From Acidobacteriota bacterium (GTDB lineage Bacteria; Acidobacteriota; Terriglobia; UBA7540): a DNA stretch of 37,946 nucleotides. The stretch covers positions 1-37,946 of the forward strand of contig CADDZJ010000035.1 in assembly GCA_902812415.1 (NCBI GenBank), in the 5' to 3' direction. Position 1 is the first letter of the stretch. Each line of letters begins with the position of its first letter. The notes beneath the pieces were generated by a model, which was not told the DNA's origin, searched no databases, and saw nothing but the letters and a program-made list of their open reading frames with translations. The position numbers and the translations under genes were made by a program. Below, one piece after another: positions 8,367-16,459 of the stretch.

Positions 8367-9308
8367 CTACAGATCTGAGATCAAGTCGAGGAAGTTCTGA
8401 AGTTCTTCCGGCAGGGGCGCTTCGAGCGAGATCAAATTCCCGGTGCGTGGGTGCGCAAAGGAAAGAGCCGAGGCATGGAGGAAAGTGCGCGGAAGCGTGT
8501 TCTGTTCCCTGCCGCGAACTCGAATTCGCGCCGGCGCGCCATAAAGCGCATCGCCCACCACGGGATGTTTGATGGAACTCAAGTGAGCTCGAATCTGATG
8601 GGTGCGGCCGGTGTGCGGAAAAACCTGGAGCAGCGTAAAGTGCGCGAACCGGCGAAGCGCCTTGTAGCTGCTCCGCGCCTCGCGCGCTCGAAGCCCGCCG
8701 GTCTTCATGCGCAGGCGCCGCATGGGATCGCGGCCGATTGGTGAATTAATCATGCCAACGTCCTGAGTCAATCGGCCATGCACCAGGGCGGTATACGTTT
8801 TCTGGACGGCGCGAGCTTTAAAGTCCGCAGCCAGCTTCCGATGAGCAAAATCGTTCTTGGCGACGATCATCAAGCCGGAGGTCATCTTGTCCAGGCGATG
8901 CACAATCCCGGGACGCTCGTCTCCCCCGGCGGCGGAAAGCTGGCGGATGTGAAAAAGCAGAGCGTTGACAACGGTGCCGGAAGTTATGCCTGCGCCCAGA
9001 TGCACCACCATTCCCGCAGGTTTATTGATGACTACCAAATCGTCATCTTCATAGACCACATCGATCGGCAGCTCTTCGGCCACCGCGCGCGGCTCCGGCT
9101 TTTTCTCAAGAGATATACGAACGCAGTCGCCGGCCCTCAGACTCTCGCCGGCCTTTTCGATGACGCGCGACCCGATCTCAACATGCCTGGAACGGATCAG
9201 CTTCTGCAACTGGCTGCGGCTCCAATCCGGCAATTGCCGGGCCAGAAAACTATCCAGTCGCTGGCCGGAGTCCTCAGGCGCAACCACAAGTTCCTTCGTC
9301 TCTGCCAT
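8367..9308 (-). CDS. rluD: RluA/RluD-family 23S rRNA pseudouridine synthase
   Basis: The enzyme converts uridines of rRNA to pseudouridine. The 313-residue product has an N-terminal S4 RNA-binding domain (about residues 15-60: QRLDSFLARQL, SRSQLQKLIRS) and the RluA-type catalytic domain with NKPAGMVVH near 95-103 and the catalytic aspartate in GIVHRLD (Asp140), then PHTGRTHQIRAHL and HPVVGDALYG. Length and domain order fit RluD better than RluA or RluC, but the target uridines cannot be read from sequence. I use the ATG at 9308, where family similarity begins; a TTG further upstream extends the frame. It is the last gene of an ileS-lspA-rluD series, a common arrangement for lspA and rluD. Confidence 0.9.
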   Translation of the reverse strand: MAETKELVVAPEDSGQRLDSFLARQLPDWSRSQLQKLIRSRHVEIGSRVIEKAGESLRAGDCVRISLEKKPEPRAVAEELPIDVVYEDDDLVVINKPAGMVVHLGAGITSGTVVNALLFHIRQLSAAGGDERPGIVHRLDKMTSGLMIVAKNDFAHRKLAADFKARAVQKTYTALVHGRLTQDVGMINSPIGRDPMRRLRMKTGGLRAREARSSYKALRRFAHFTLLQVFPHTGRTHQIRAHLSSIKHPVVGDALYGAPARIRVRGREQNTLPRTFLHASALSFAHPRTGNLISLEAPLPEELQNFLDLISDL

Positions 9309-9537
9309 AAAAGTATGGGCGTAGCACAGCGCGACAGGTCCGCAACCCGAAGCCAAATTTCAAATGCCAAATTTCAGAAAGCAGCGCTCACGAGAACAAG
9401 ATACAGCTCGCATGACAAAAATCTTTGCGGCGCAAGAAAAATTTCGAGATGAGCCGTGCGGCTTTGCTTTCGGACCCTAAGGCCTTTTGGCAGCAACCCC
9501 AAGCGTCAGGTCCTGTTGAGCGTCGCCCTTCCGGCGA

Positions 9538-10041
9538 TCACTCGCCTCCAATCAAGTGGATGACCAGCAAAAGAGCGCCTACTACAATGGCGCTATCCGC
9601 CAGGTTGAAGGTGAACCAGTGATAATCGCGAAAGTAAAAATCCAGGAAGTCTGTCACGCGCCCGTAACGTACCCGATCCAGCAGATTGCTGGCAGCGCCG
9701 CCCATGATTAGAGCCAGCGCGACGCCAACTTCCCACTGCAAGCGTCGGCTCTTCATCGCCACAGTAACCACCGCGGCAAGTAGAATCAGCGAAACGGCCA
9801 CCAATAAGCCTGTCTTCCAGGGCGTGGGCGAATCCGAAAACAGGCCAAAAGCCGCTCCAGCATTATGTGTGTGGGTCAGATTGAAAAAATGAGGAATAAC
9901 GGGAACGGTGGCATGGAGGGGAACAAACTGCTCCACCATGGCTTTCGAGAGTTGGTCTCCAATAAAAACCAATAAGGCAATGGCGGCATAGAAGAAGCGC
10001 GAATAACGATGAACGCGAATCACCAGAGGTTCAGACGTCAA
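9538..10041 (-). CDS. lspA: Lipoprotein signal peptidase (signal peptidase II)
   Basis: LspA cleaves the signal peptide of diacylglyceryl-modified prolipoproteins in the inner membrane. The 167-residue protein shows four membrane segments and all family motifs: GDQLSK near residue 28, NLTHTHNAGAAFG at 54-66, GGAASNLLDR at 114-123, and the catalytic aspartate pair in VTDF (Asp131) and NLADS (Asp149). The frame opens with TTG at 10041 and there is no clear ribosome binding site, so the true start may be the GTG a few codons downstream. It lies 89 bases after ileS on the same strand; the ileS-lspA pair is widely conserved. A lipoprotein with a clear lipobox is encoded at 32836-34362. Confidence 0.96.
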   Translation of the reverse strand: MTSEPLVIRVHRYSRFFYAAIALLVFIGDQLSKAMVEQFVPLHATVPVIPHFFNLTHTHNAGAAFGLFSDSPTPWKTGLLVAVSLILLAAVVTVAMKSRRLQWEVGVALALIMGGAASNLLDRVRYGRVTDFLDFYFRDYHWFTFNLADSAIVVGALLLVIHLIGGE

Positions 10042-10130
10042 ATCAGTCGGCGACCGGTTGCCAGTTACGGTTTGCGAGTCACGCGGGCGCGACCCCCTGG
10101 AGCGTCAGGCTGCAGAACACTGACAACCGC

Positions 10131-12965
10131 CTACTCTCTTTCTCCCTCAATCTCCGCCAAAGCCTCTGAGCAGCGCTCGCACACCGTGGGATAATCTCTA
10201 TTTTCGCCCACATGCTCGGAATAATTCCAGCACCGCTCACATTTTCCTCCGGCGGCTTTCGCCACTCCGATTTTAAGCCCGGGCAACTGCGTGGTGCGGA
10301 CGCCGGAAGGCCAGCGCGAGTCGATTTCCACCTGCGAGACAATGAAGAGCGTGGGAAGAAACGAGCGATATTCTTGCAGCACCGGTTTGAGCATCCCCTG
10401 AGGGTCCAGATAAACTCTGGCCTCCAGTCCGCTGCCGATCAATTTCTCCTGGCGGGCTGATTCCAGAGCTTTCAGAACGTCATTCCGCGCCACAATCAGC
10501 CGTTCCCATTTTTCAAGGTTGCCCGCAAGCGAAACCGGCAACCCATGGCGCAGTTCCTGCGGCGCAATAGCCTGCGCCAGATGAACGCTCGCTTCACGGA
10601 GGTGCGGAGCCGGCATGTGCGACCAGACTTCATCTGCCGTAAAGGAAAGCAGCGGCGCCGCAGCGCGCACGAGGGCATCCAGAATCCGATAGAGGGCCGT
10701 CTGCCCCGAACGCCGCCGCCTGGAACGCTCCGGAGCAGTATAGAGGCGGTCTTTCAGGATGTCGAAATAGAAGGCGCTCAAGTCCACCGTGGCGAAATCG
10801 CATAGCACGCGGTAAACACGATGGAACTCAAATCGTTCATATCCTTTGCCAATCTGTTCCAGCGCCTGCGCGGTTCGTTCGAGCGCCCAGGCGTCAATTT
10901 CCTCAAGTTCACCTGCGGCAATCAGATCTTTTGTTGGATCGAAGTCATAAAGATTCGCCAGGCAATAGCGAAACGTATTCCGCAGCTTGCGATAGGCTTC
11001 AGATAAGCGGGTGAGGATTTCCGGCGAGATCACCACATCCTCGCGGAAATCCACGGAGGCCGCCCAGAGCCTCAGAATCTCCGCTCCGTGCGTCTTAATG
11101 ACTTCCTCGGGCTGGACGCCGGTGCCGAGCGATTTTGACATCGCGCGACCCTCGGAATCCAGCACCCAGCCGTTCGTCAGCACCTGGCGATAGGGCGCGC
11201 CGCCATGCGTCACGAGCGCAACCAGCAGCGAGCTGTGAAACCAGCCGCGATATTGGTCTCCGCCTTCCAGGTAAACATCCGCCGGCCAAGGCAGGTCTGG
11301 ACGATGCCCCAGCACTGCAAGATGGCTGGAGCCGGAATCGAACCACACATCGAGGATGTCGGTTTCCCGCCGCAGCTTCGTCCCCCCGCAATCCGGGCAA
11401 CGGGCGCCCGCGGCGACCAGGTCCTCAATCGGATGCGTATACCAGGCGTCAGCTCCTTCCTTACGGAAGAGTTCCACGGCGGGCCGGGCCAGCTTCGCAT
11501 CCATCAGAGGTCTATCGCACGCTTCGCAATGGAAAACCGTGATCGGCACGCCCCAGGCGCGCTGGCGGGAGATGCACCAGTCGGGCCGCGTGGCAATCAT
11601 ATTGGAAATACGCTCTTCGCCCCATTCCGGCGACCAGTGGACTTTTTTGATCTCCTCTAACGTCCGCTCTCTTAATTCCTTATGCTCCATGGAGATGAAC
11701 CACTGTTCCGTGGCGCGGAAGATGACCGGACTGTGGCAACGCCAGCAATGCGGATAAGAATGTTCAATCGAGCCTTCTGAGCCCGCGAGCGTGCCGCGCT
11801 GCCGGAGCAGGTTAATGATGGCCGGGTTTGCATCGAAAACCTTTTTGCCGCGATATTCCGGCAATCCCTCGGTAATTTCTCCGGAGTCGCTGACCGGGCT
11901 ATAGACTTCAAGGCCATAGCGCAAGGCCGTCTGATAGTCCTCGCGGCCATGGCCGGGCGCCGTGTGGACGCATCCGGTGCCGTCTTCCGCAGTCACATAA
12001 TCTGCCAGAACGCCGGGAACCTTCCGATCAAGAAATGGATGCTGCAACTCAATGCGGTCAAGATTGCGGCCAGGGATGCGAGCCAGAACATCCGACGCTT
12101 TGATTCCCATTTCAGCCAATGCCGGAACCGAGCGCCGGGATTCCAGGAGATAAGCGTCAGAGTCGCCGTTCGCAACCACGACGTATTCAAAATCCGGATG
12201 AAAGGCTACCGCCATGCTGGCAGGTAGCGTCCAGGGCGTGGTGGTCCAGATCACGACCCAGACTTTTCGGCCCCGAAGCTGCGGGCTTAGCTTTGCCGGA
12301 TCAGAAAGGAGGGCATATTTCACATAGATCGAAGGGCTGCGGTGATTCTCGTATTCCACCTCTGCCTCGGCGAGCGCCGTTTTATCCTGAATGCACCAAT
12401 AGACGGGTTTGCGGCCGCGATAAACGTATCCCTCTTCGAGGAATTTGAGAAAGGCCTCCGCGATGAGCGCTTCGTAGGAATACTCCATCGTGAGATAAGC
12501 GTTTTCCCACTCGCCTAAAATCCCCAGACGCTGGAAATCCTGCCGCTGGAGCTCGACGAACTTCTCCGCATATCGCCGGCATTCACGACGGATCTGAGGC
12601 ACCGCCATCTTTGGCTTGCGCGCGCCCAGTTCTTTATCAACGTTGATCTCAATCGGCAGCCCGTGACAATCCCAGCCGGGAAGGTAAGGAGCATTGAAGC
12701 CGGCCAGAGTCTTGGACTTGATAATGAAATCCTTGAGAATCTTGTTCAGAGCTGTGCCCAGGTGGATGCGCCCGTTGGCGTAAGGCGGCCCATCATGAAG
12801 CGTGAAGAGCGGCGCGCTTTTGCGGGCCTCACGAATCTTACCGTAAAGGTTCATTTCCTGCCATTTTGCAAGCCGCAAGGGTTCGTTTTGCGGGAGATTA
12901 GCCTTCATGGGAAAGGCCGTTTTGGGCAGGTTCAACGTGCTCTTCAGGTCCAGAATCTTCTGCAT
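10131..12965 (-). CDS. ileS: Isoleucyl-tRNA synthetase
   Basis: This class I synthetase charges tRNA-Ile with isoleucine and edits valine. The 944-residue product carries the HIGH-type motif PYANGRIHLGT (residues 61-71), LPGWDCHGLPIE, an editing domain containing TTTPWTLPASMA and DGTGCVHTAPGHGREDY, the KMSKS-type motif AMSKS (Met609 to Ser612), an anticodon-binding domain, and a C-terminal zinc finger built from CERCW and CERC in the last 40 residues. That layout is the ordinary bacterial type. Start: ATG with GGAGG 4 bases before it. The leader directly upstream contains a 48-bp dispersed repeat; I see no T-box elements. Confidence 0.98.
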   Translation of the reverse strand: MQKILDLKSTLNLPKTAFPMKANLPQNEPLRLAKWQEMNLYGKIREARKSAPLFTLHDGPPYANGRIHLGTALNKILKDFIIKSKTLAGFNAPYLPGWDCHGLPIEINVDKELGARKPKMAVPQIRRECRRYAEKFVELQRQDFQRLGILGEWENAYLTMEYSYEALIAEAFLKFLEEGYVYRGRKPVYWCIQDKTALAEAEVEYENHRSPSIYVKYALLSDPAKLSPQLRGRKVWVVIWTTTPWTLPASMAVAFHPDFEYVVVANGDSDAYLLESRRSVPALAEMGIKASDVLARIPGRNLDRIELQHPFLDRKVPGVLADYVTAEDGTGCVHTAPGHGREDYQTALRYGLEVYSPVSDSGEITEGLPEYRGKKVFDANPAIINLLRQRGTLAGSEGSIEHSYPHCWRCHSPVIFRATEQWFISMEHKELRERTLEEIKKVHWSPEWGEERISNMIATRPDWCISRQRAWGVPITVFHCEACDRPLMDAKLARPAVELFRKEGADAWYTHPIEDLVAAGARCPDCGGTKLRRETDILDVWFDSGSSHLAVLGHRPDLPWPADVYLEGGDQYRGWFHSSLLVALVTHGGAPYRQVLTNGWVLDSEGRAMSKSLGTGVQPEEVIKTHGAEILRLWAASVDFREDVVISPEILTRLSEAYRKLRNTFRYCLANLYDFDPTKDLIAAGELEEIDAWALERTAQALEQIGKGYERFEFHRVYRVLCDFATVDLSAFYFDILKDRLYTAPERSRRRRSGQTALYRILDALVRAAAPLLSFTADEVWSHMPAPHLREASVHLAQAIAPQELRHGLPVSLAGNLEKWERLIVARNDVLKALESARQEKLIGSGLEARVYLDPQGMLKPVLQEYRSFLPTLFIVSQVEIDSRWPSGVRTTQLPGLKIGVAKAAGGKCERCWNYSEHVGENRDYPTVCERCSEALAEIEGERE

Positions 12966-12984
12966 GAAGCCTCCGAACAGGCAA

Positions 12985-13032
12985 ACAGGTTGCTGAAAAC
13001 ATGGAGCAGCGGCTTTATGCCACCACCGGCAC
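12985..13032 (-). repeat. 48-bp dispersed repeat, copy in the ileS leader
   Basis: On the minus strand it reads GTGCCGGTGGTGGCATAAAG and continues through CATGTTTTCAGCAACCTG. The matching copy on the plus strand at 32780-32827 differs at a handful of positions and by one or two single-base gaps. It ends about 20 bases before the ileS start codon, so it should be transcribed as part of the leader. Confidence 0.85.
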
Positions 13033-13218
13033 GATGGAATCGTTTGCTCGATGGCGGTGCAAAGTCGCTGCCACGTCCATCAATTAGAGTTTTTCAGCAA
13101 GCTGCTAAAACTAAGCATTATAAGAAATTGGCAAACAGATTGTCTAACAAACGCCCCAGGTAAACTTAAACGGCGATTCTCGGCAAGCAACTGTGACAGT
13201 GCACCATAAACGAAGACT

Positions 13219-13272
13219 CACCACAGAGGACAAGGAGAAAATGCCTCTGTGATCTCTGTGTCCTCTGTGGTG
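13219..13272. repeat. Inverted repeat with CACCACAGAGGACA arms
   Basis: Perfect 14-bp arms, CACCACAGAGGACA at 13219-13232 and TGTCCTCTGTGGTG at 13259-13272, flank a 26-base centre that itself contains CCTCTGTGATCTCTGTG. Elements of this kind, rich in CAGAGG and CTCTGTG, are common as noncoding repeats in many environmental bacteria and often give rise to false short reading frames. Confidence 0.85.
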
Positions 13273-13391
13273 AAATTGTTGCACCTTCGCCATCGGTTGA
13301 CTGTGCCCGTTGACATGCATGGACTCGGTGATCTTCAAAGCGCATAGCAACCTGCCAGGAGAGCGGAGAAATAAGGTTATGATGTATTTGT

Positions 13392-14978
13392 ATGTTTGTG
13401 ATGAACCTCAAAAGTGCAAGCATGATATTCATTTTTCTATCCGGACTCGCCCTAGCCTCCCCGCACCCACTCGTCGCTCAAACAGCGGTTCCTCATGATG
13501 ATGTCACCCAGCAAAGCCTGAAATTCGCCCGCGTCTACCAGGCCTTGCAACAAAACTACATGGGCCCAATCGACCCCGACAAGCTGATTTTAGAGGGCGC
13601 GGTGCGCGGAATGCTTTCCTCGCTCGATCCCTTTTCTTCCTTCTTCGATCGCGATCAATTCAAGATGCTTCAGGAGGAGACGCGAGGGGAGGCCTTGGGT
13701 TTTGGCTCCATCCTCTACGTCCAGCCTGGCAAAGTGATGGTAATTCAGACTCAGGAAGGGTCGCCTTCCTGGCGCTCAGGCTTGGGGCCGGGAGACCAGA
13801 TTGTGGCCGTAAACGGCGTGCGGCTTGATCGGCTTGGGTTTCGGGAGCTCATCCAGGTGCTGCAACAGGCGCGTTCCCACCCCGTCCACCTCAGCGTGCT
13901 TCGCCCCGGCAAATCAGCCGCTCAGGATATCTATATGAGACCGGAGCAGGTGAAACTCCCCACCGTCGATATCTCTTTCCCCTACTCGGCCGATATCGGT
14001 TACATCCATATTGCCTCCTTTGAATCCAAAACGCCGCAGGAAGTGATCGAGGCGCTTAAGAGATTGCATTATGGGAGCTTAAAGGGTCTTATTCTTGATT
14101 TGCGCAACAATCCCGGAGGGCTGCTGGACTCCGCCATCGAAGTCTGTAGCCTGTTTCTCAAGCCCGATCAGGTGGTCCTTACGGTGCGTGGTCGCGCCGT
14201 GCCCGAAAAGACTTACCGCACCGTGCAAGCTCCCTTGCAGATCCATCTTCCTCTGATCGTGCTGGTAAACGGCAACACGGCGAGCGCTGCGGAGGTAATG
14301 ACCGCCGCGCTTCAGGATCACGATCGCGCGCTCATCGTGGGCGAGCCAACTTTTGGCAAAGGAGTGGTGGAAACTGTAATGCCGCTCAGTGAGGAAACCG
14401 GCCTGGCCTTGCTGACCGCCGAGTATTTCACCCCGAGCGGGCGATCGCTTCAGAAACCTCTGGCGGGCACAGCCTTGCAGAATCCTATTCGTGGAATCGC
14501 ATCAGCCAGCCTGGACTCTCCCTCACAGACGGCCAGATTCCGCACGGATAATGGCCGCCCGGTGCTGGCAGATGGCGGCATCACGCCTGACGTTCAGGTT
14601 CCTACCTGGAAACTTGACCCCTGGCTGACGTTTCTGAACCAGACGGGAATGTTTGCCAGTTTTGCCTCGGAATACTTTACCTACCATAGTAAAATCGATA
14701 AGAATTTCGAGCCGACCGCAGAAACTCTTGAAGAATTCAGAAATTTTCTGGCAGGTCAGCGGATTCGAACTCCGAAAGAATACTGGGCGAAAGATCAGGA
14801 ATATCTGAAAGACCAACTCAAAATAGCGCTTTTTAACCTGGCCTTTGGCCTCGACTACGGCAATGAAGCAACCACCCGAAGCGACCCACAGGTGAAAAAG
14901 GCTGCAACGCTGTTTCCGGAGATTTCAAGGCTGTTGCAGGGTCGCCGGCAACATAGCCTGCGCGCCAGCCGGATGTGA
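13392..14978 (+). CDS. S41 family C-terminal processing peptidase (exported)
   Basis: The protein is a serine protease of the tail-specific type that acts outside the cytoplasm on protein C-termini. Its 528 residues show a signal peptide (about 1-30), a helical region with DPFSSFFDRDQF near 80-90, a PDZ domain (about 97-180, with SGLGPGDQIVAVNG), and the S41 catalytic core with LRNNPGGLL, the nucleophile in NGNTASAAEV (Ser298) and the general-base lysine in TFGKGVVE (Lys323). A C-terminal extension of about 150 residues follows and has no motif that I recognise. The first ATG (13392) is used; ATGs at 13401 and 13422 are alternatives, and no good ribosome binding site decides between them. The DoxX gene follows 125 bases later on the same strand. 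Confidence 0.93.
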   Translation: MFVMNLKSASMIFIFLSGLALASPHPLVAQTAVPHDDVTQQSLKFARVYQALQQNYMGPIDPDKLILEGAVRGMLSSLDPFSSFFDRDQFKMLQEETRGEALGFGSILYVQPGKVMVIQTQEGSPSWRSGLGPGDQIVAVNGVRLDRLGFRELIQVLQQARSHPVHLSVLRPGKSAAQDIYMRPEQVKLPTVDISFPYSADIGYIHIASFESKTPQEVIEALKRLHYGSLKGLILDLRNNPGGLLDSAIEVCSLFLKPDQVVLTVRGRAVPEKTYRTVQAPLQIHLPLIVLVNGNTASAAEVMTAALQDHDRALIVGEPTFGKGVVETVMPLSEETGLALLTAEYFTPSGRSLQKPLAGTALQNPIRGIASASLDSPSQTARFRTDNGRPVLADGGITPDVQVPTWKLDPWLTFLNQTGMFASFASEYFTYHSKIDKNFEPTAETLEEFRNFLAGQRIRTPKEYWAKDQEYLKDQLKIALFNLAFGLDYGNEATTRSDPQVKKAATLFPEISRLLQGRRQHSLRASRM

Positions 14979-15103
14979 GCGGGACGCGCGGCACCGGGCG
15001 GCGCGCCTTGCCAAAAGGCATGATTGCGAGGCGGAGCCGACAGCAGTAACGCGATGAAGGCCCGAAGTCGTTGTTCCAAAATTTCTTGGAAGGGAGAATT
15101 CCA

Positions 15104-15511
15104 GTGGCCATAGCGGCAAGCGCGTTTGAGCCTTATGCGCGATCGGTGCTGCGCGGAATCGCAGGCTTCACTTTCTCCGCGCACGGCTGGATGAAGGATG
15201 CCACCATCTTTAGTTGGCTGAGCGGCCATTCTTCCGCCTTGCATCTCACCCCTCTGCTTGTGGTGGCGGCGGTTTTGGAGACCGTCGGCGGCGCGCTTAT
15301 GCTAATTGGGCTATTCACGCGACCCGTCGCCTTCATCCTGTGCGGCGAAATGGCGGTGGCCTACTTCACGGTCCATTACTGGCGGGCGCGGCTGCCCATC
15401 CACAACGGGGGCGAGCTCGCCGTGCTCTACTGTTTCATCTTTTTCTATCTTATTTTTGCAGGCGCTGGCTCCATCAGCCTAGACGCGCTCCTGCGACGCC
15501 GGAAAGTATAG
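15104..15511 (+). CDS. DoxX family membrane protein
   Basis: This 135-residue protein has four predicted membrane segments and DoxX features: FSAHGWMKD near the N-terminus, ETVGGALMLIGLFTRPVAF in the middle, and a conserved IHNGGELAVLYCFIFFYL near the end. DoxX proteins are small inner-membrane proteins linked in some species to redox or respiratory complexes, but no single reaction is established. The GTG start at 15104 is chosen because AGGGAG stands 7 bases upstream; the frame could open earlier at a TTG (15071) without such support. Confidence 0.9.
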   Translation: MAIAASAFEPYARSVLRGIAGFTFSAHGWMKDATIFSWLSGHSSALHLTPLLVVAAVLETVGGALMLIGLFTRPVAFILCGEMAVAYFTVHYWRARLPIHNGGELAVLYCFIFFYLIFAGAGSISLDALLRRRKV

Positions 15512-15554
15512 GTCAAAACCACAGTAAGTACAGTCAAGCTGCCAGAGTCCTTCG

Positions 15555-16409
15555 TCAATGCCGGTGGGTGATCAGGGATTTGACGACTGGTTCGAGGGTG
15601 AAAATCAGTTGCGCACCAAAGACGCGCTCACGGCGCTGGAAAAGTTCGCCAAAAGGTTCCTGTCCGCTGTAAAACCACGCCTCCAGACGAGCCACTGGCT
15701 CGCCCTTCCGCGTGGTCCACTGAACGCCCGGTTCAACGCTGATGTTCGTGCGCCAGGCAACCTCTCCGCGCGTCTGGAAGTCATCCGCAAGATAGAAGCG
15801 CCAGCGGTGACTTGAGAGCGCGGCTGGGAACCATTCCGTTCCGGCCTGAAACGCCCATCGTCCGACGCTGGGATACGTTCGCACTAGAACGCGCGGCCCT
15901 CCGTAGATTCTGACGTGATGGGGCGCATCGTAGGCGACAAGCCATTCCGCCACTTCGCGGCTGTAGTGAAAAGGCTGAAAGCCGCTGATCTGCTCGAAAT
16001 CCGCGCCGAGGTGAGAGCTGACATGGTAAAACTCGAATCGGGTGGACCAGTTTTCTTTGCGGTACGAGATGGGAATTCCCGCATGAAAATCCGCCGCTCG
16101 AAGATAGAGCGTTGTTCTTTCGGAACCGAATCCCGCCGCAATGCCGCCTAAAAAGCCGACCTGCCAAGCCGAGTTCTTGCCCTCTGATGTATAGAACGCC
16201 AGAGGCAACGCCAGGCCGAAATCCAGATACTTGCCGCCGTAGCGGATGCGGCTGGCAGGCTCAGTTTGATCAGCCATGGGTGGCCGGAAAATCTGATCGC
16301 TGGCAAGATCCTGCGAGTTGCTGTTTGAGGCGGAGGATTGGGAAAACAGGCGGGGCGCCGGAACAATCAGCAGTAGAATGAGCAAAAACCGCAGCGGCAT
16401 CTGGCCCAT
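15555..16409 (-). CDS. Exported DUF1207-like protein, probable outer-membrane barrel
   Basis: The 284-residue product starts with a signal peptide (about 1-24) and continues with alternating hydrophobic and polar stretches and many aromatic residues, as in an outer-membrane beta-barrel. The region FEFYHVSSHLGADFE with a following HYSREVAEWLVAYDA and VRIYGGPRVLVRT matches what I know of the DUF1207 family, whose function is unknown. Its end converges on the DoxX gene with 43 bases between. Its start lies 50 bases from the argH stop, so it could be co-transcribed from the arginine genes, though no functional link is evident. Confidence 0.75.
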   Translation of the reverse strand: MGQMPLRFLLILLLIVPAPRLFSQSSASNSNSQDLASDQIFRPPMADQTEPASRIRYGGKYLDFGLALPLAFYTSEGKNSAWQVGFLGGIAAGFGSERTTLYLRAADFHAGIPISYRKENWSTRFEFYHVSSHLGADFEQISGFQPFHYSREVAEWLVAYDAPHHVRIYGGPRVLVRTYPSVGRWAFQAGTEWFPAALSSHRWRFYLADDFQTRGEVAWRTNISVEPGVQWTTRKGEPVARLEAWFYSGQEPFGELFQRRERVFGAQLIFTLEPVVKSLITHRH

Positions 16410-16459
16410 AAATCGTCTCTAAAATCACCGTCCATCCATAAAAGCTTGCCTTCAGGCGT

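Larger units (their letters stand above)
12966..13391. other. Gene-free interval filled with repeats between ileS and the S41 protease gene
   Basis: I find no credible gene in these 426 bases. From left to right they hold the ileS ribosome binding site, a 48-bp repeat (12985-13032), a stretch bounded by CAGGTTGCTGAAAA and, inverted, TTTTTCAGCAAGCTG (about 12985 to 13105), and a long inverted repeat of the CACCACAGAGGACA type (13219-13272). Because ileS and the protease gene are transcribed away from each other, promoters for both must lie here, but no pair of boxes stands out. Confidence 0.7.

Noticed and set aside
7813-8572. Open frames on both strands across the RNase P RNA region
   Set aside because: They run through the conserved core of rnpB, have no ribosome binding sites and resemble no protein.
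12966-13110. T-box riboswitch in the ileS leader
   Set aside because: I could not find the T-box sequence, a specifier loop or an antiterminator and terminator pair; the leader is taken up by dispersed repeats.
13144-13432. Minus-strand frames encoding HHRGHRDHRG-like peptides
   Set aside because: They translate the CAGAGG-type inverted repeat, a well-known source of false genes.
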